A DNA stretch of 38,693 nt, from positions 1 through 38,693 of the forward strand of contig CALAQW010000142.1 in NCBI GenBank assembly GCA_937888955.1, read 5' to 3'. Each line of letters opens with the position of its first letter. Positions within the stretch are counted from its first letter, which is position 1. Positions 8,149 to 17,694 of the stretch are shown one piece after another. The position numbers were made by a program, and so were the translations under genes. This DNA comes from an uncultured Alphaproteobacteria bacterium (GTDB lineage: Bacteria > Pseudomonadota > Alphaproteobacteria > UBA11222). The notes beneath the pieces were generated by a model, which was not told where the DNA came from, ran no database searches, and was given only the letters and a program-made list of their open reading frames with translations.

Positions 8149-9777
8149 TCAGACTTCTTCTGCCATTTCCCGTAATTTGAACTTCTGTACCTTACCGGTC
8201 GAGGTCTTTGGCAAGTCCGCGAAAACCACATAGCGGGGGCATTTGTAATGCGCCAGGTTTTCGCGACAGTAGGCAATCACATCCTCCTCCGTCAAATCCT
8301 CGTGGCCTGTCCTGCGGGTGACAAAGGCGCAAGGCGTTTCACCCCATTTTTCATCGGGTTTTGCGACGACGGCTGCTTCCAGAATTCCGGGATGTTTATA
8401 GAGAGTATCTTCGACTTCGATCGATGAGATATTTTCACCACCCGAAATGATAATGTCCTTGGAGCGGTCGCGCAGCTGGATATATCCATCGGGGTGCCAG
8501 ACACCGAGATCGCCGGAATGGTACCAGCCACCGCCAAAGGCTTCTTGCGATGCGGTTGGATTCTTGAGATATCCCTTCATGATGACATTGCCGCGAAACA
8601 TGACTTCGCCCATGGTTTCGCCATCCTTTGGAACGGCTTCCATTGTATCGGGATCGCGCACCGACAGATCCTCAAGCACCGGATAGCGGACACCCTGACG
8701 CGCTTTCATGGATGCACGCTCCTGCGCGGGCATTTCGTTCCATTCCTCATGCCAGTCATTGATCACCGATGGCCCATAGGTTTCGGTCAGTCCGTAAAGA
8801 TGCGTGATGGCGAACCCGTTCTCTTCCATCGAACCGATCACGCTTGCCGGCGGCGGTGCGGCGGCGGTGAAAAACTCAACCCGGTGGGGCAGGGGTTTGC
8901 GTTCCGCCTCCGTCGCGTTAATCAGCATACCCATCACGACCGGTGCGCCGCACAGATGCGTGACGCCATATTGCGCCAGTGCGTCGTAGATCAAGGGGGC
9001 TTCGGTCCGGCGCAGGCAGATATGCGTGCCCGCGACAACACTCAGCGACCAGGTGAAGCACCAGCCATTGCAATGGAACATGGGCAGCGTCCATAGATAA
9101 ACCGGATGCTTGCGCATACTGGCGGTAACGACATTGCCCATCGCCAGCAGATAGGCGCCACGGTGATGAAAAACGACGCCTTTCGGATTGCCTGTCGTGC
9201 CCGATGTGTAATTCAGGGCAATTGCATCCCATTCATCGGCGGGTAGTTGCCAGTCATAATCGGGATCGCCCGGTGCGATAAATGCCTCATAATCCGTCTC
9301 ACCCAGTAATTCACCGCCGATATATGTCGGATCGTCAATATCGATCACAAACGGTTTTGCCTTACATAGTGTGAGCGCCTGTTTGATCGTGTCCGAAAAC
9401 TCCCGATCCGTGATCAGGACTTTCGCTTCGCCATGGTCGAGGATGAAGGCAATTGCAGTGGCATCAAGACGGATATTCAGCGTGTTGATAACCGCACCCG
9501 TCATGGGAACGCCGTAATGCGCCTCCAGCATGGCGGGCACATTAGGGGCCATAATCGCAACCGTATCGCCTTTGCCGATACCACGTTTACTGAGCGCGCT
9601 CGCAAGCTTCCGGCTACGGGCATAGAATTCCGCATAGCTGAGGCGGATATCGCCGTGAATGACCGCCGGATGATCGGGATATACCGCGGCAGAGCGGGCC
9701 AGAAAGCTTAAGGGAGAAAGCGCCTGGTAATTTGCGGGGTTCTTGTCTAGGTCTGTATCATAGATGCCCGGTGCCAT
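8149..9777 (-). CDS. AMP-forming acyl-CoA ligase (DmdB-like fatty acyl-CoA synthetase family)
   Basis: The enzyme activates a carboxylic acid to its CoA thioester through an acyl-adenylate. The 542 residues carry the complete adenylate-forming signature: P-loop-like YTSGTTGNPKG near 190, the HLYGLTETYG motif, the GWYHSGDLGVWHPDGY hinge region and the catalytic C-terminal lysine context KTSTGKVQKFKLRE. The MFHCNGWCFTW stretch and general layout resemble the medium-chain / 3-methylmercaptopropionate (DmdB) group; the true substrate cannot be read from sequence. The ATG follows a strong GGAGGAA site. It is monocistronic-looking, 104 bases downstream of queF on the same strand and convergent with cckA. 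Confidence 0.88.
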   Translation of the reverse strand: MAPGIYDTDLDKNPANYQALSPLSFLARSAAVYPDHPAVIHGDIRLSYAEFYARSRKLASALSKRGIGKGDTVAIMAPNVPAMLEAHYGVPMTGAVINTLNIRLDATAIAFILDHGEAKVLITDREFSDTIKQALTLCKAKPFVIDIDDPTYIGGELLGETDYEAFIAPGDPDYDWQLPADEWDAIALNYTSGTTGNPKGVVFHHRGAYLLAMGNVVTASMRKHPVYLWTLPMFHCNGWCFTWSLSVVAGTHICLRRTEAPLIYDALAQYGVTHLCGAPVVMGMLINATEAERKPLPHRVEFFTAAAPPPASVIGSMEENGFAITHLYGLTETYGPSVINDWHEEWNEMPAQERASMKARQGVRYPVLEDLSVRDPDTMEAVPKDGETMGEVMFRGNVIMKGYLKNPTASQEAFGGGWYHSGDLGVWHPDGYIQLRDRSKDIIISGGENISSIEVEDTLYKHPGILEAAVVAKPDEKWGETPCAFVTRRTGHEDLTEEDVIAYCRENLAHYKCPRYVVFADLPKTSTGKVQKFKLREMAEEV

Positions 9778-9881
9778 TTTATTCCTCCGTTACCTGACGC
9801 AAATGCGATGCTGACAGTCATGCTGTTGGGAATGCTACGCTACTTAAAAAGTGCCTGGGCGACAATCGGTCTCAGGCGCCA

Positions 9882-10343
9882 TCAGCCGCGCCCCCGATAG
9901 CTGGGGACCTCGAGATCAGGAATCCAGACCCCTTTGTCAGGCGTGCCTGTCTGCCAGAAAATATCAATCGGTATGCCGCCCCTCGGATACCAATAACCCG
10001 CAATGCGCAGCCATCGCGGTTCAATGAAAGCCGCGATACGTTTGCCGATCGCGATGGTGCAGTCTTCGTGAAACGCGCCGTGATTACGAAAACTGTGCAA
10101 ATAGAGTTTGAGCGTCTTGGACTCAAGAAGCCAGCCGTCGGGGATATAGTCGATAACCAGATGCGCAAAATCGGGTTGCCCGGTTACCGGGCAGAGCGAT
10201 GTGAATTCGGGGCAGGTAAATCGCGCGACATAATCTGTGTCCGGATGCGGGTTCGCGACCCGTTCAAGCTTTGCTGCATCCGGGGAGGCGGGAAGTGCTG
10301 TCTGACTTCCCAATTGTTCAGTCTGTTTATCGTTTGTGGCCAT
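9882..10343 (-). CDS. queF: NADPH-dependent preQ0 reductase QueF
   Basis: QueF reduces 7-cyano-7-deazaguanine (preQ0) to preQ1, a late step in making queuosine for tRNA. The 153-residue length fits the short unimodular type. Visible motifs are [14 protein letters not shown], with the active-site Cys that forms the thioimide, then [20 protein letters not shown], the QueF signature that binds NADPH and substrate. The final part contains [20 protein letters not shown]. The first ~30 residues are a variable, likely disordered lead. No other queuosine genes are in the window. Confidence 0.96.
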   Translation of the reverse strand: MATNDKQTEQLGSQTALPASPDAAKLERVANPHPDTDYVARFTCPEFTSLCPVTGQPDFAHLVIDYIPDGWLLESKTLKLYLHSFRNHGAFHEDCTIAIGKRIAAFIEPRWLRIAGYWYPRGGIPIDIFWQTGTPDKGVWIPDLEVPSYRGRG

Positions 10344-10382
10344 TTTGGTCAGCTGATATGGCTTGTGTGCAGCCAGCGCATA

Positions 10383-11183
10383 TTAGTGCGATAGTATCTG
10401 GCTTAGAAATTCGCGGGTACGTGCATGTTGCGGATCGCTAAAGAATGGTTCAGGTTCATTCTGTTCGACGATCTGCCCTTCATCCATGAAAATGACGCGG
10501 TTTGCAACTGTGCGTGCAAATCCCATTTCGTGGGTCACGCAGATCATCGTCATGCCTTCCTGCGCAAGGTCGATCATCACATCCAGCACTTCCTTGATCA
10601 TTTCGGGGTCAAGCGCGGAAGTCGGCTCGTCAAACAGCATGATCTGCGGGTTCATGCAAAGAGATCGCGCAATCGCCACCCGCTGCTGTTGTCCGCCCGA
10701 TAGCTGTCCGGGAAATTTATGCGCCTGGTCGGCAATCTGCACGCGTTCGAGAAAATGCATCGCAACGTCATGCGCTTCGGATTTCGGCATCTTGCGTACC
10801 CAGACAGGTGCCAATGTGCAGTTTTCGAGGATCGTCAGATGCGGGAACAGGTTGAAATGCTGGAAACACATGCCGACTTCACGTCGCACCTCATCAATCT
10901 TCTTAAGATCGTTTGTCAGCTCTATTCCATTGACGATGATCTGTCCGCGCTGATGTTCCTCCAGCCGGTTGATGCAGCGGATAAGCGTTGATTTGCCAGA
11001 CCCAGACGGGCCGCAGACAACGATGCGCTCGCCGCGAAACACCGTCAGATCAATGGCTCTGAGGACATGAAACTCCCCGAACCATTTATGCATATCGGTA
11101 ATCTGGATCGCCACCTCATCGCTGATTGCCATCTTGCTGCGATCAATCGGGGCGGGCGCTTCCTGCGCTTGCGCTTCTGTCAT
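10383..11183 (-). CDS. aapP: General L-amino-acid ABC importer, ATPase AapP
   Basis: This is the ATPase subunit of a polar amino-acid importer. The 266 residues include Walker [11 protein letters not shown]-loop [16 protein letters not shown], signature [15 protein letters not shown], Walker [14 protein letters not shown] and the switch histidine in [10 protein letters not shown] ~25-residue N-terminal extension precedes the domain. It is the last gene of aapJ-aapQ-aapM-aapP, 24 bases after aapM. The symbol rests on the four-gene order and on the two long permeases that mark Aap/Bzt systems. Confidence 0.93.
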   Translation of the reverse strand: MTEAQAQEAPAPIDRSKMAISDEVAIQITDMHKWFGEFHVLRAIDLTVFRGERIVVCGPSGSGKSTLIRCINRLEEHQRGQIIVNGIELTNDLKKIDEVRREVGMCFQHFNLFPHLTILENCTLAPVWVRKMPKSEAHDVAMHFLERVQIADQAHKFPGQLSGGQQQRVAIARSLCMNPQIMLFDEPTSALDPEMIKEVLDVMIDLAQEGMTMICVTHEMGFARTVANRVIFMDEGQIVEQNEPEPFFSDPQHARTREFLSQILSH

Positions 11184-11207
11184 ATTCGCCTCGCTTTGCT
11201 ATCTGGT

Positions 11208-12380
11208 TCAGGCACGGCGCGTCCCTTCATTCAGTCTGCTTTCGACGCGAATGCTGTAGCGCGACATGCCAAAGCAGAATGCCCAGAAAATCAGTCCGGC
11301 AAACGCATAGCCGGTTGCCGCTGTCTGCGGGGTGGACCAATTGGGATCGGTGAAGTTCAACTGTATGATACCCAGAAGGTCGAACAGGCCAACGATCAGC
11401 ACAAGTGTTGTGTCTTTAAAAAGGCCGATAAATGTGTTCACGATCCCTGGAATAACCATCCGCAATGCTTGCGGCAGAATGACAAATCCCATGGATTGCC
11501 AGTAGCTGAGCCCAAGCGCATGTGCCGCCTCATATTGTCCGCGCGGAATGGCCTGCAATCCGCCGCGAACGACCTCCGCCATATAGGCGGATGAAAACAG
11601 GGCAACGCCGATCAGAACCCGGATCAGCTTGTCGAAATTGACCCCCTCGGGCAGAAACAGCGGCAGCATGACGCTTGCCATGAACAGAACGGTGATCAGC
11701 GGTACCCCGCGCCACAGTTCGATAAAGCCGATGCAGAACATACGTACGACCGGCATATCCGATCGCCGTCCCAGCGCCAGCAAAATTCCCAGAGGCAGCG
11801 ATGCGACGATCCCCACCACCGCGACGACAAGCGTCACGAGCAGCCCGCCCCATAAGGCGGTTTCCACATGCGGCAGGCCAAAACTGCCGCCTGTCAGCAG
11901 GATGAATGTGATCACCGGGTAGACAAGAATGAGAAACAGCGCGAGATAGCGGCGGCCCGGCATTTTCTCGAAAAGCAGCGGGATGAGTGTGCACGCGCCA
12001 AGCAGATAGACAAGGTCGACGCGCCACCGTTCATCGACGGTGTAACGCCCATAGACGATCTGGCCGAACTTTGCATCGATGAACGCCCAGCAAGCGCCGG
12101 CATTTTCAACGAGGCAGGCGTCGCGATTTGTGCCGTCCCAGATCGCATCGATGAAAGCCCATTCGATTACCGGGGGCACGATCAGCCAGATCAGATAGAC
12201 ACTGACGATGGTCAAAAGGATATTGAGTGGCGATGAAAACAGGTTGATCCGCATCCAGCCCAGGATACCGATTGTCGAGACGGGGGCGGGTTCCTCATTG
12301 AGGAATTTCTCGCGCACAAACTGGATGTTTTCCACCTTGTTCTGTCCGCTGGCTGCTGCGCTGGAAATGTCGTCAGTCAT
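11208..12380 (-). CDS. aapM: General L-amino-acid ABC importer, permease AapM
   Basis: This is a membrane subunit of the Aap importer. I placed the start at the ATG at 12380 (MTDDISSAAASG): it leaves one base after the aapQ stop, whereas the track start (12410) would run into aapQ. The 390-residue product has several membrane segments and a long periplasmic insertion holding cysteines (DACLVENAGACWAF). The permease EAA loop is EAAHALGLSYWQSMGFVILPQ. Such large size and an inserted segment are typical of AapM/BztC rather than of short HisM-type permeases. Confidence 0.93.
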   Translation of the reverse strand: MTDDISSAAASGQNKVENIQFVREKFLNEEPAPVSTIGILGWMRINLFSSPLNILLTIVSVYLIWLIVPPVIEWAFIDAIWDGTNRDACLVENAGACWAFIDAKFGQIVYGRYTVDERWRVDLVYLLGACTLIPLLFEKMPGRRYLALFLILVYPVITFILLTGGSFGLPHVETALWGGLLVTLVVAVVGIVASLPLGILLALGRRSDMPVVRMFCIGFIELWRGVPLITVLFMASVMLPLFLPEGVNFDKLIRVLIGVALFSSAYMAEVVRGGLQAIPRGQYEAAHALGLSYWQSMGFVILPQALRMVIPGIVNTFIGLFKDTTLVLIVGLFDLLGIIQLNFTDPNWSTPQTAATGYAFAGLIFWAFCFGMSRYSIRVESRLNEGTRRA

Positions 12381-12381
12381 C

Positions 12382-13569
12382 TCAGCGCTCAACCAGTGCA
12401 TTTCGGGCATTGTACCAGTTCATCGCCAGCGAGGTGACCAGGCTGATGGACAGATAGACAGCCATTGTAATGCCAAGGACCTCGATTGCCTGTCCCGTCT
12501 GGTTCAGCACGGTGCCCGCGAAAACCGATGTCAGTTCCGGATAGGCCATCGCTGCGGCAAGCGACGAATTCTTTGTCAGATTGAGATACTGGCTTGTCAG
12601 CGGCGGGATAATGACCCGCATTGCCTGCGGTATGATAATCAGCCGCAGGGTGACGCCAGGACGCAGACCGAGTGCCATCGCCGCCTCGCTCTGGCCCCAG
12701 CTGACCGATTGGATGCCGGCACGGACAATTTCGGCGATAAAGGCGGCGGTATAGATGGCCAGCGCGATGACCAGTGCCATCAGTTCCGGGATCAATCGGA
12801 TACCACCACGATAGTTGAAGCCACGAAGTTCCGGGATGTCTGCAGTATAAGGAATCCCGGTCAGCAGGATGGCAACAAGCGGCAGGCCGATGATCAGCCC
12901 GGACCCGACCCAGAACAACGGAAATTGCCGGCCTGTTTCGCGTTGCCTGCGGTGCGCCCAATAACGCAGACCAAGCAGCGTGACGATGGCGACAATAAAC
13001 GCCGCAAGAACAAAACCGGCACCGTCTTGCGGAACCGGCGCGGGCAGGTAAAGCCCGCGGCTGTTCAGCGCACCTGTTTCGCCCAGCAACATAAGACTGT
13101 TCCGCGGGCCGGGCAGGTTGGACAAGACCGCGATGTACCAGAAAAGAATTTGCAGGAGCAGGGGGATATTGCGGAATGTTTCAATGTAAACAGCGGCAAG
13201 CCGGGATAGCAGCCAATTTGGTGACAGGCGGGCAATGCCGATCAAAAAGCCGATGATTGTCGCAAAAAATATTCCCAGCCCGGAGACAAGCAGTGTGTTG
13301 ATCAGTGCAACAAGAAATGCCCGACCATAGCTTGATTGTTCGGAATATTCGATCAGGGTCTGAACAATGCCGAAGCCTGCGGTTGTCGACAGAAAATCGA
13401 AACCGGAAGCAATATTCTGTCTTTCAAGATTGGTGATCGTGTTATCGACGATAAACCAGACGAAAAGACCAAAGCTACCCAGAACCAGAGCCTGGAAGAA
13501 AAAGGCTCTGATCTTGGGATCATTACGCCAGGCGACCGGTCCGGTTCTTGGCGCTGAGGAATCAGCCAT
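12382..13569 (-). CDS. aapQ: General L-amino-acid ABC importer, permease AapQ
   Basis: This is the second membrane subunit. The 395 residues begin with a short cytoplasmic lead and a membrane helix (FFFQALVLGSFGLFVWFIVD). The AapQ-typical sequence NTITNLERQNIASGFDFL follows, then further helices and the EAA loop SEAAMALGLRPGVTLRLIIIPQ. It is 52 bases downstream of aapJ and one base upstream of the aapM start, so it is clearly operonic. Length fits AapQ/BztB. Confidence 0.94.
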   Translation of the reverse strand: MADSSAPRTGPVAWRNDPKIRAFFFQALVLGSFGLFVWFIVDNTITNLERQNIASGFDFLSTTAGFGIVQTLIEYSEQSSYGRAFLVALINTLLVSGLGIFFATIIGFLIGIARLSPNWLLSRLAAVYIETFRNIPLLLQILFWYIAVLSNLPGPRNSLMLLGETGALNSRGLYLPAPVPQDGAGFVLAAFIVAIVTLLGLRYWAHRRQRETGRQFPLFWVGSGLIIGLPLVAILLTGIPYTADIPELRGFNYRGGIRLIPELMALVIALAIYTAAFIAEIVRAGIQSVSWGQSEAAMALGLRPGVTLRLIIIPQAMRVIIPPLTSQYLNLTKNSSLAAAMAYPELTSVFAGTVLNQTGQAIEVLGITMAVYLSISLVTSLAMNWYNARNALVER

Positions 13570-13621
13570 GCTTGAGGATCACTCCTGAGCGTCTACTGAC
13601 ATGTCCGCAAAAGGCTGGCTG

Positions 13622-14635
13622 TCAACGGATTGGCGGGGCGTACATGATCCCGCCTTTCGACCATAGAGCATTCAGTCCGCGTGAAATTCCAAGTGGGCTG
13701 TCCTTGCCGACATTACGTTCGAAACTTTCGCCATAATTGCCAACTTGGACGATGATATGATCCGCCCACAGGTTCGATACGCCCAGATTTTCGCCAAATG
13801 TGCCCTCAATCCCCAGCAGCCTGCGAATTTCAGGGTTCTTCGATTGCCGCATTTCCGCGACATTGCTTGAGCTGACCCCCAGCTCTTCCGCATTCACCAT
13901 CGCATAAAGTGACCAGGCAACGATATCCGCCCACTGATCATCACCCTGGCGGACCACGGGGCCAAGCGGCTCTTTCGAGATAATTTCCGGCAGCACCACA
14001 TGCTCATCCGCATTTTCCATCTTCAGGCGGTTGGCATAGAGGGCAGACTGATCTGTCGTGTAGACGTCGCACCGGCCCGCATCATAGGCGGCAACCACCT
14101 CATCTGCCTTTTCAAAGGCGACAACTTCATATTCCATGCTGTTTGCGCGGAAATAATCGGCGACATTCAGTTCCGTTGTCGTGCCGGTATTTGTGCAGAC
14201 AGCCGCGCCATTGAGTTCCAGCGCGCTTTTAATGCCCAGGCTGCGGCGAACCAGAAACCCCTGGCCGTCATAATAATTGACGCCGGTGAAATCGAGACCG
14301 AGCGCTGTATCGCGGGTCGCGGTCCAGGTTGTATTGCGCGACAGCAAGTCGACCTCGCCTGATTGCAGTGCGGTAAACCGTTCCTTCGCTGACAGCGGGG
14401 TATACTTCACTTTGCCGGCATCGCCAAAGATTGCCGCCGCCACCGCGCGGCACACATCGACATCGATGCCTTGCCAGTTCCCCGCATCATCGGGGTTGGA
14501 AAAGCCGGGAAGTCCCTGGCTGACGCCGCACTGAACATGCCCCTTGCTTTTCACATCATCCAGCGTGGCTGCTGTCGCCGCGGTTGCAAAGCAGCTTGCA
14601 CCGAGAAAAGCTGTAACCAGATAACGAAATTTCAT
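13622..14635 (-). CDS. aapJ: General L-amino-acid ABC importer, periplasmic binding protein AapJ
   Basis: This is the solute-binding protein that delivers amino acids to AapQM. The 337 residues start with a Sec signal peptide (about 1-22, cut near ATAATAA). The mature start TLDDVKSKGHVQCGVSQGLPGFS is characteristic. Domain motifs include GIDVDVCRAVAAAIFGD, LLSRNTTWTATRD and DVYTTDQSALYA. The ATG follows an AAGGAG site. It is the first gene of the operon and diverges from modA across 114 bases. Confidence 0.95.
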   Translation of the reverse strand: MKFRYLVTAFLGASCFATAATAATLDDVKSKGHVQCGVSQGLPGFSNPDDAGNWQGIDVDVCRAVAAAIFGDAGKVKYTPLSAKERFTALQSGEVDLLSRNTTWTATRDTALGLDFTGVNYYDGQGFLVRRSLGIKSALELNGAAVCTNTGTTTELNVADYFRANSMEYEVVAFEKADEVVAAYDAGRCDVYTTDQSALYANRLKMENADEHVVLPEIISKEPLGPVVRQGDDQWADIVAWSLYAMVNAEELGVSSSNVAEMRQSKNPEIRRLLGIEGTFGENLGVSNLWADHIIVQVGNYGESFERNVGKDSPLGISRGLNALWSKGGIMYAPPIR

Positions 14636-14749
14636 TGGCTGAACTCCTTACGTGAATTTATCTGATACGGCGCGATACGAGCTATTGCCGCTTGTGGTAT
14701 CTCTCTGGTTTCTCAATTGAAACCGCCATGAAGCTGCGGGAATGTTACA

Positions 14750-15655
14750 ATGTTCAGTGCGCCTGCCAACAGAAAAAATTTTTTTGCGACGTTAACAGGG
14801 GGGGAAACGGCGCGGTTTTTGTCTGTGGTTAAATGCCCGATGGCAGCGCTGCTGTGCTTGTTATCTCTATTATGCATTCAATTGCCGGTTTTGGCGAAAG
14901 CTGCTGAAAATAGACCAGTTTATGTATATGCGGCGGCTAGCATGCAAGTCGTCCTCACTGAAGTTTTGGCGCTGGCCGGCGATGAGCTGTCACTTGAAAT
15001 CGTGCCGGTTTATGGTGGGTCGGCCGGTCTGGCACGGCAGATTGCCCAAGGCGCGCCCGCAGCCTTGTTCCTGTCGGCCAATAATGGCTGGGTTCAATAT
15101 TTGTCCGACACTTATCCCGAGAGGATCAGCGAACAGCAGCCGCTGCTCAGAAACAGCCTGGCGTTTGTCGCATCGCCTTGCATGCGTGACTGGCACGGGC
15201 ATGCGGCTGTGCTGCCTGAGCCTGAGCCTGCGTCCGCGCAAGGCTTGCATGAGGCGATTGTCGCTGCCCTTCAGACGGGAGAGAAGATCGCCTTAGGCAT
15301 GCCTGACAGCGTCCCGGCGGGGAGCTATACGCGGCAGAGCCTGCAGGCGCTGGGGTTGTGGGACGCGGTGATGCGGCAGGCAGTCTATGCCGAAAATGTG
15401 ACTGTGGCGTTGAATTGGGTTGCGCGCTGCGATGTGGCATTCGGTTTTGTTTATGAAAGCGATGTGCTGGCAGGACAGAAATTGGGTGTGCGGCATGTTT
15501 CAGGAATCCCGGGCGAGCTGCATCAGCCGATCATTTATCCGATGGCATATATAAATGGTCCGCGGAACGACGATGCGCGCCGTCTGGGGGCATTTCTGAA
15601 ATCTGCGCAGGCGCGCGAGATTTTTTTGTCCCATGGGTTTGCATTGGCCAACTAG
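14750..15655 (+). CDS. modA: Molybdate ABC importer, periplasmic binding protein ModA
   Basis: ModA binds molybdate or tungstate in the periplasm. The mature part opens with the family motif VYAAASMQVVLTEVL, then VPVYGGSAGLARQI and LFLSANNGWVQYL, and later LGMPDSVPAGSYTRQSL and CDVAFGFVYESDV, all ModA-like. The start is uncertain. The ATG at 14750 gives an unusually long charged lead before the signal helix; an ATG at 14840 (MAALLCLLSLLCIQLP) gives a compact signal peptide but lacks a clear ribosome site and basic N-region. A chemoreceptor gene, not modB, follows it. Confidence 0.85.
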   Translation: MFSAPANRKNFFATLTGGETARFLSVVKCPMAALLCLLSLLCIQLPVLAKAAENRPVYVYAAASMQVVLTEVLALAGDELSLEIVPVYGGSAGLARQIAQGAPAALFLSANNGWVQYLSDTYPERISEQQPLLRNSLAFVASPCMRDWHGHAAVLPEPEPASAQGLHEAIVAALQTGEKIALGMPDSVPAGSYTRQSLQALGLWDAVMRQAVYAENVTVALNWVARCDVAFGFVYESDVLAGQKLGVRHVSGIPGELHQPIIYPMAYINGPRNDDARRLGAFLKSAQAREIFLSHGFALAN

Positions 15656-15681
15656 CCGATGAAATGAGCATGTCGCGGCCA

Positions 15682-15715
15682 TCACATAACCTTAACGCCG
15701 TCACATAACTTTAAC
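15682..15715. repeat. 15-bp direct repeat upstream of the chemoreceptor
   Basis: TCACATAACCTTAAC and TCACATAACTTTAAC (one mismatch) are repeated at a 19-bp period in the gap between modA and the chemoreceptor gene. They lie about 100-134 bp upstream of its ATG. The spacing and the TTAAC ends suggest a regulator-binding array; the factor is unknown. Confidence 0.55.
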
Positions 15716-15736
15716 ATTGGGTTTAGCTGCCATTAA
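15711..15736. promoter_or_regulatory. Possible CtrA-like half-site array
   Basis: TTAA, TTTA and TTAA start at 15711, 15722 and 15733, each 11 bp apart. They form TTAA-N7-TTTA and TTTA-N7-TTAAC, one base off the CtrA pattern each. The array is about 80 bp upstream of the chemoreceptor ATG. It is weaker evidence than the two exact boxes before flgB. Confidence 0.35.
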
Positions 15737-15815
15737 CCCGCTACCCCACATCCTGCCGGAAGTAACGGGTAGTTGTTGAAACCGGTAGTTCTTGTCGGTT
15801 CTTCAGGGGGTTGTA

Positions 15816-17546
15816 ATGCGTAGCGTATCGAAAGTGATTTGGGGAAAGGTCCAGATTACCTCTGTAACCTGGAAGGCTTGTTTAGGGGCGGCAATTGGCG
15901 GACTGGCCTTATTCAGTCTTATTTGCGGGGCCATTTTTCTGGCGTTCAAAACAGACGACGCCATGCGGAAAGTCGAGCTGTCGGAACATATTGTGGCGGA
16001 AGCGAACAGTTTCGTCGCGACGCTCACCAAGGCGCATGGCACGCTCTATCGTCTGACTGCGCAGGCAACCAATACCTCCAGTCTGACGAACGGAGCGCAG
16101 GTGGATATTGTGGGCCTGACCGCGACAATTCAGGAGACGCTCGGTGCGTTGCAGACGCAGCATGCCAATTTAGTCGGCGAAGTTGAGGATGGGATCATTT
16201 TCGCTCAATTGAATGACATCAGACCGGGCATTGCCGACTATACCGAAAAGTCATTGAAGGTGGCGGATCTGGCATCTTTCGGATCAGCGAAAGCGATGCG
16301 TGATATTCAGCGGGTCGATGAATTATATGACGCTCTCCTTACGGCGAGCTATCAGATTCAAAACAGTCTGAGCGCTGAGAATGATGCGGTGCGGGATGAA
16401 ACAGCCCGCTGGCTTCGCTCAGGCTGGGTCATCTTTATCGCGGCGTCCCTTGCCGGTCTGTTGCTGTCAGCCGGTTTTGCCTGGTCGATCGGCCGGAAAC
16501 TCGCTGCGCGTATAAAATCGGTCAGCGCCGCGATTGGCGATATCGCGGGGGGCAGGCAAGTCAACAAAGAACGAATGTATGCTGGTCAGGATGAACTTGG
16601 CGAAATCGTCCGAAATCTCACCATATTCGAACGGCATGCGATGGAGGCAAAGCAACTCACCGCTGTTCAGGCGCGTCAGAAACAAGAAACCGAGCAGCGT
16701 ATCGCGCAAGTGGGCAAGCTCTCTGAACAGTTTGATATAGTGGTGAGTGATGTGTTGCAGCAGCTATCGCAGTCGGGTGCGTATTTATCCCAAACGTCAA
16801 CGCGCCTTGCACAATCGGCTGACAACACGAAGCGTCGGACCGGAGAGGTGACCCAAATTGCCGAAAGCGCCAATCAGATGGTCAATAATGCCACCGATAT
16901 ATGCCGTGAATTGACGTCTTCAGTCCAGACGATCGGGCAGGGGGCGAAGCAATCGATTGACGGCACCGGCAAGGCGGAAGGCGCGGCGGCACAGATGGGG
17001 ACCATTTTGAGTGCACTTGACGCATCCGCCACAAAAATCGGCGATGTTCTGAATTTGATTTCAGAAATTTCCGATCGCACCAACCTGCTTGCCTTGAACG
17101 CAACGATTGAGGCAGCGCGTGCGGGTGAAGCGGGGCGGGGCTTCGCGATTGTGGCTTCGGAGGTCAAGAATCTCGCCGGGCAGACCGCCGAGGCGACGGC
17201 CGATATCGCACAGCTTGTGGCGGAAATTCAGAATGGGTCGGCGGGTGCTGTAAGCGCGATTGGCAATATTCGCGAAATCGCGCGCGAAAATGGTGATTTT
17301 GCGCAGCAAATTTCCGAGCAGGTGGAACATCAAATGGCAACGGTGCAAGCTGTTGCGCAGTCGATCGGCCAGCTGGGTGAGGGCAATCAGGCGATAAGTC
17401 AGGCCCTGCAACATGTTTTGGCGGAAGCTGACGAGACTGACGGTTCTGCGCTTCAGCTGGCGCAAGCGGTTGACGCGCTTCTTGAACAAAGCAGTGTGGT
17501 GCGCAGCGAACTTGACGCGTTTTTCGTGCAGCTTAAGGCCGCGTGA
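15816..17546 (+). CDS. Methyl-accepting chemotaxis protein
   Basis: This transmembrane chemoreceptor signals to CheA. I chose the ATG at 15816, which follows AGGGGG; the track's TTG at 15792 has no site. The 576 residues show a first membrane helix (about 24-44), a ~150-residue periplasmic helical sensor, a second helix (about 206-226), a HAMP domain (about 228-280) and the signalling domain. The signalling tip is [22 protein letters not shown], followed by [15 protein letters not shown]. There is no C-terminal CheR-binding pentapeptide. It lies between modA and modB on the same strand; the ligand is unknown, though a link to molybdate or to respiration that needs molybdenum enzymes is possible. 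Confidence 0.93.
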   Translation: MRSVSKVIWGKVQITSVTWKACLGAAIGGLALFSLICGAIFLAFKTDDAMRKVELSEHIVAEANSFVATLTKAHGTLYRLTAQATNTSSLTNGAQVDIVGLTATIQETLGALQTQHANLVGEVEDGIIFAQLNDIRPGIADYTEKSLKVADLASFGSAKAMRDIQRVDELYDALLTASYQIQNSLSAENDAVRDETARWLRSGWVIFIAASLAGLLLSAGFAWSIGRKLAARIKSVSAAIGDIAGGRQVNKERMYAGQDELGEIVRNLTIFERHAMEAKQLTAVQARQKQETEQRIAQVGKLSEQFDIVVSDVLQQLSQSGAYLSQTSTRLAQSADNTKRRTGEVTQIAESANQMVNNATDICRELTSSVQTIGQGAKQSIDGTGKAEGAAAQMGTILSALDASATKIGDVLNLISEISDRTNLLALNATIEAARAGEAGRGFAIVASEVKNLAGQTAEATADIAQLVAEIQNGSAGAVSAIGNIREIARENGDFAQQISEQVEHQMATVQAVAQSIGQLGEGNQAISQALQHVLAEADETDGSALQLAQAVDALLEQSSVVRSELDAFFVQLKAA

Positions 17547-17694
17547 TCTTTCCTGTTGCCCCATTTTGCGTGCGGCATGGCCTTCCGGTCAGTATGGTCA
17601 GGGGGTTATAGTCTGGCCGGTCGTCAGATAGGAATGGCGAAGCGTCGTTCTGCAAATCGCGAATTTTCACCGATAAGGCCGAGAACACATATTC

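Noticed and set aside
11208-12410. aapM starting at 12410
   Set aside because: It would overlap aapQ by 29 bases; the ATG at 12380 gives a clean one-base gap.
12208-13209. 333-aa plus-strand ORF
   Set aside because: It lies opposite aapM/aapQ, is rich in Arg, Gln and His with no motif, and is a shadow of the real genes.
14717-14751. TTGAAA ... TACAAT as a modA promoter
   Set aside because: The spacer is 23 bases, too long for a sigma-70 promoter, and the -10 would overlap the ATG at 14750.
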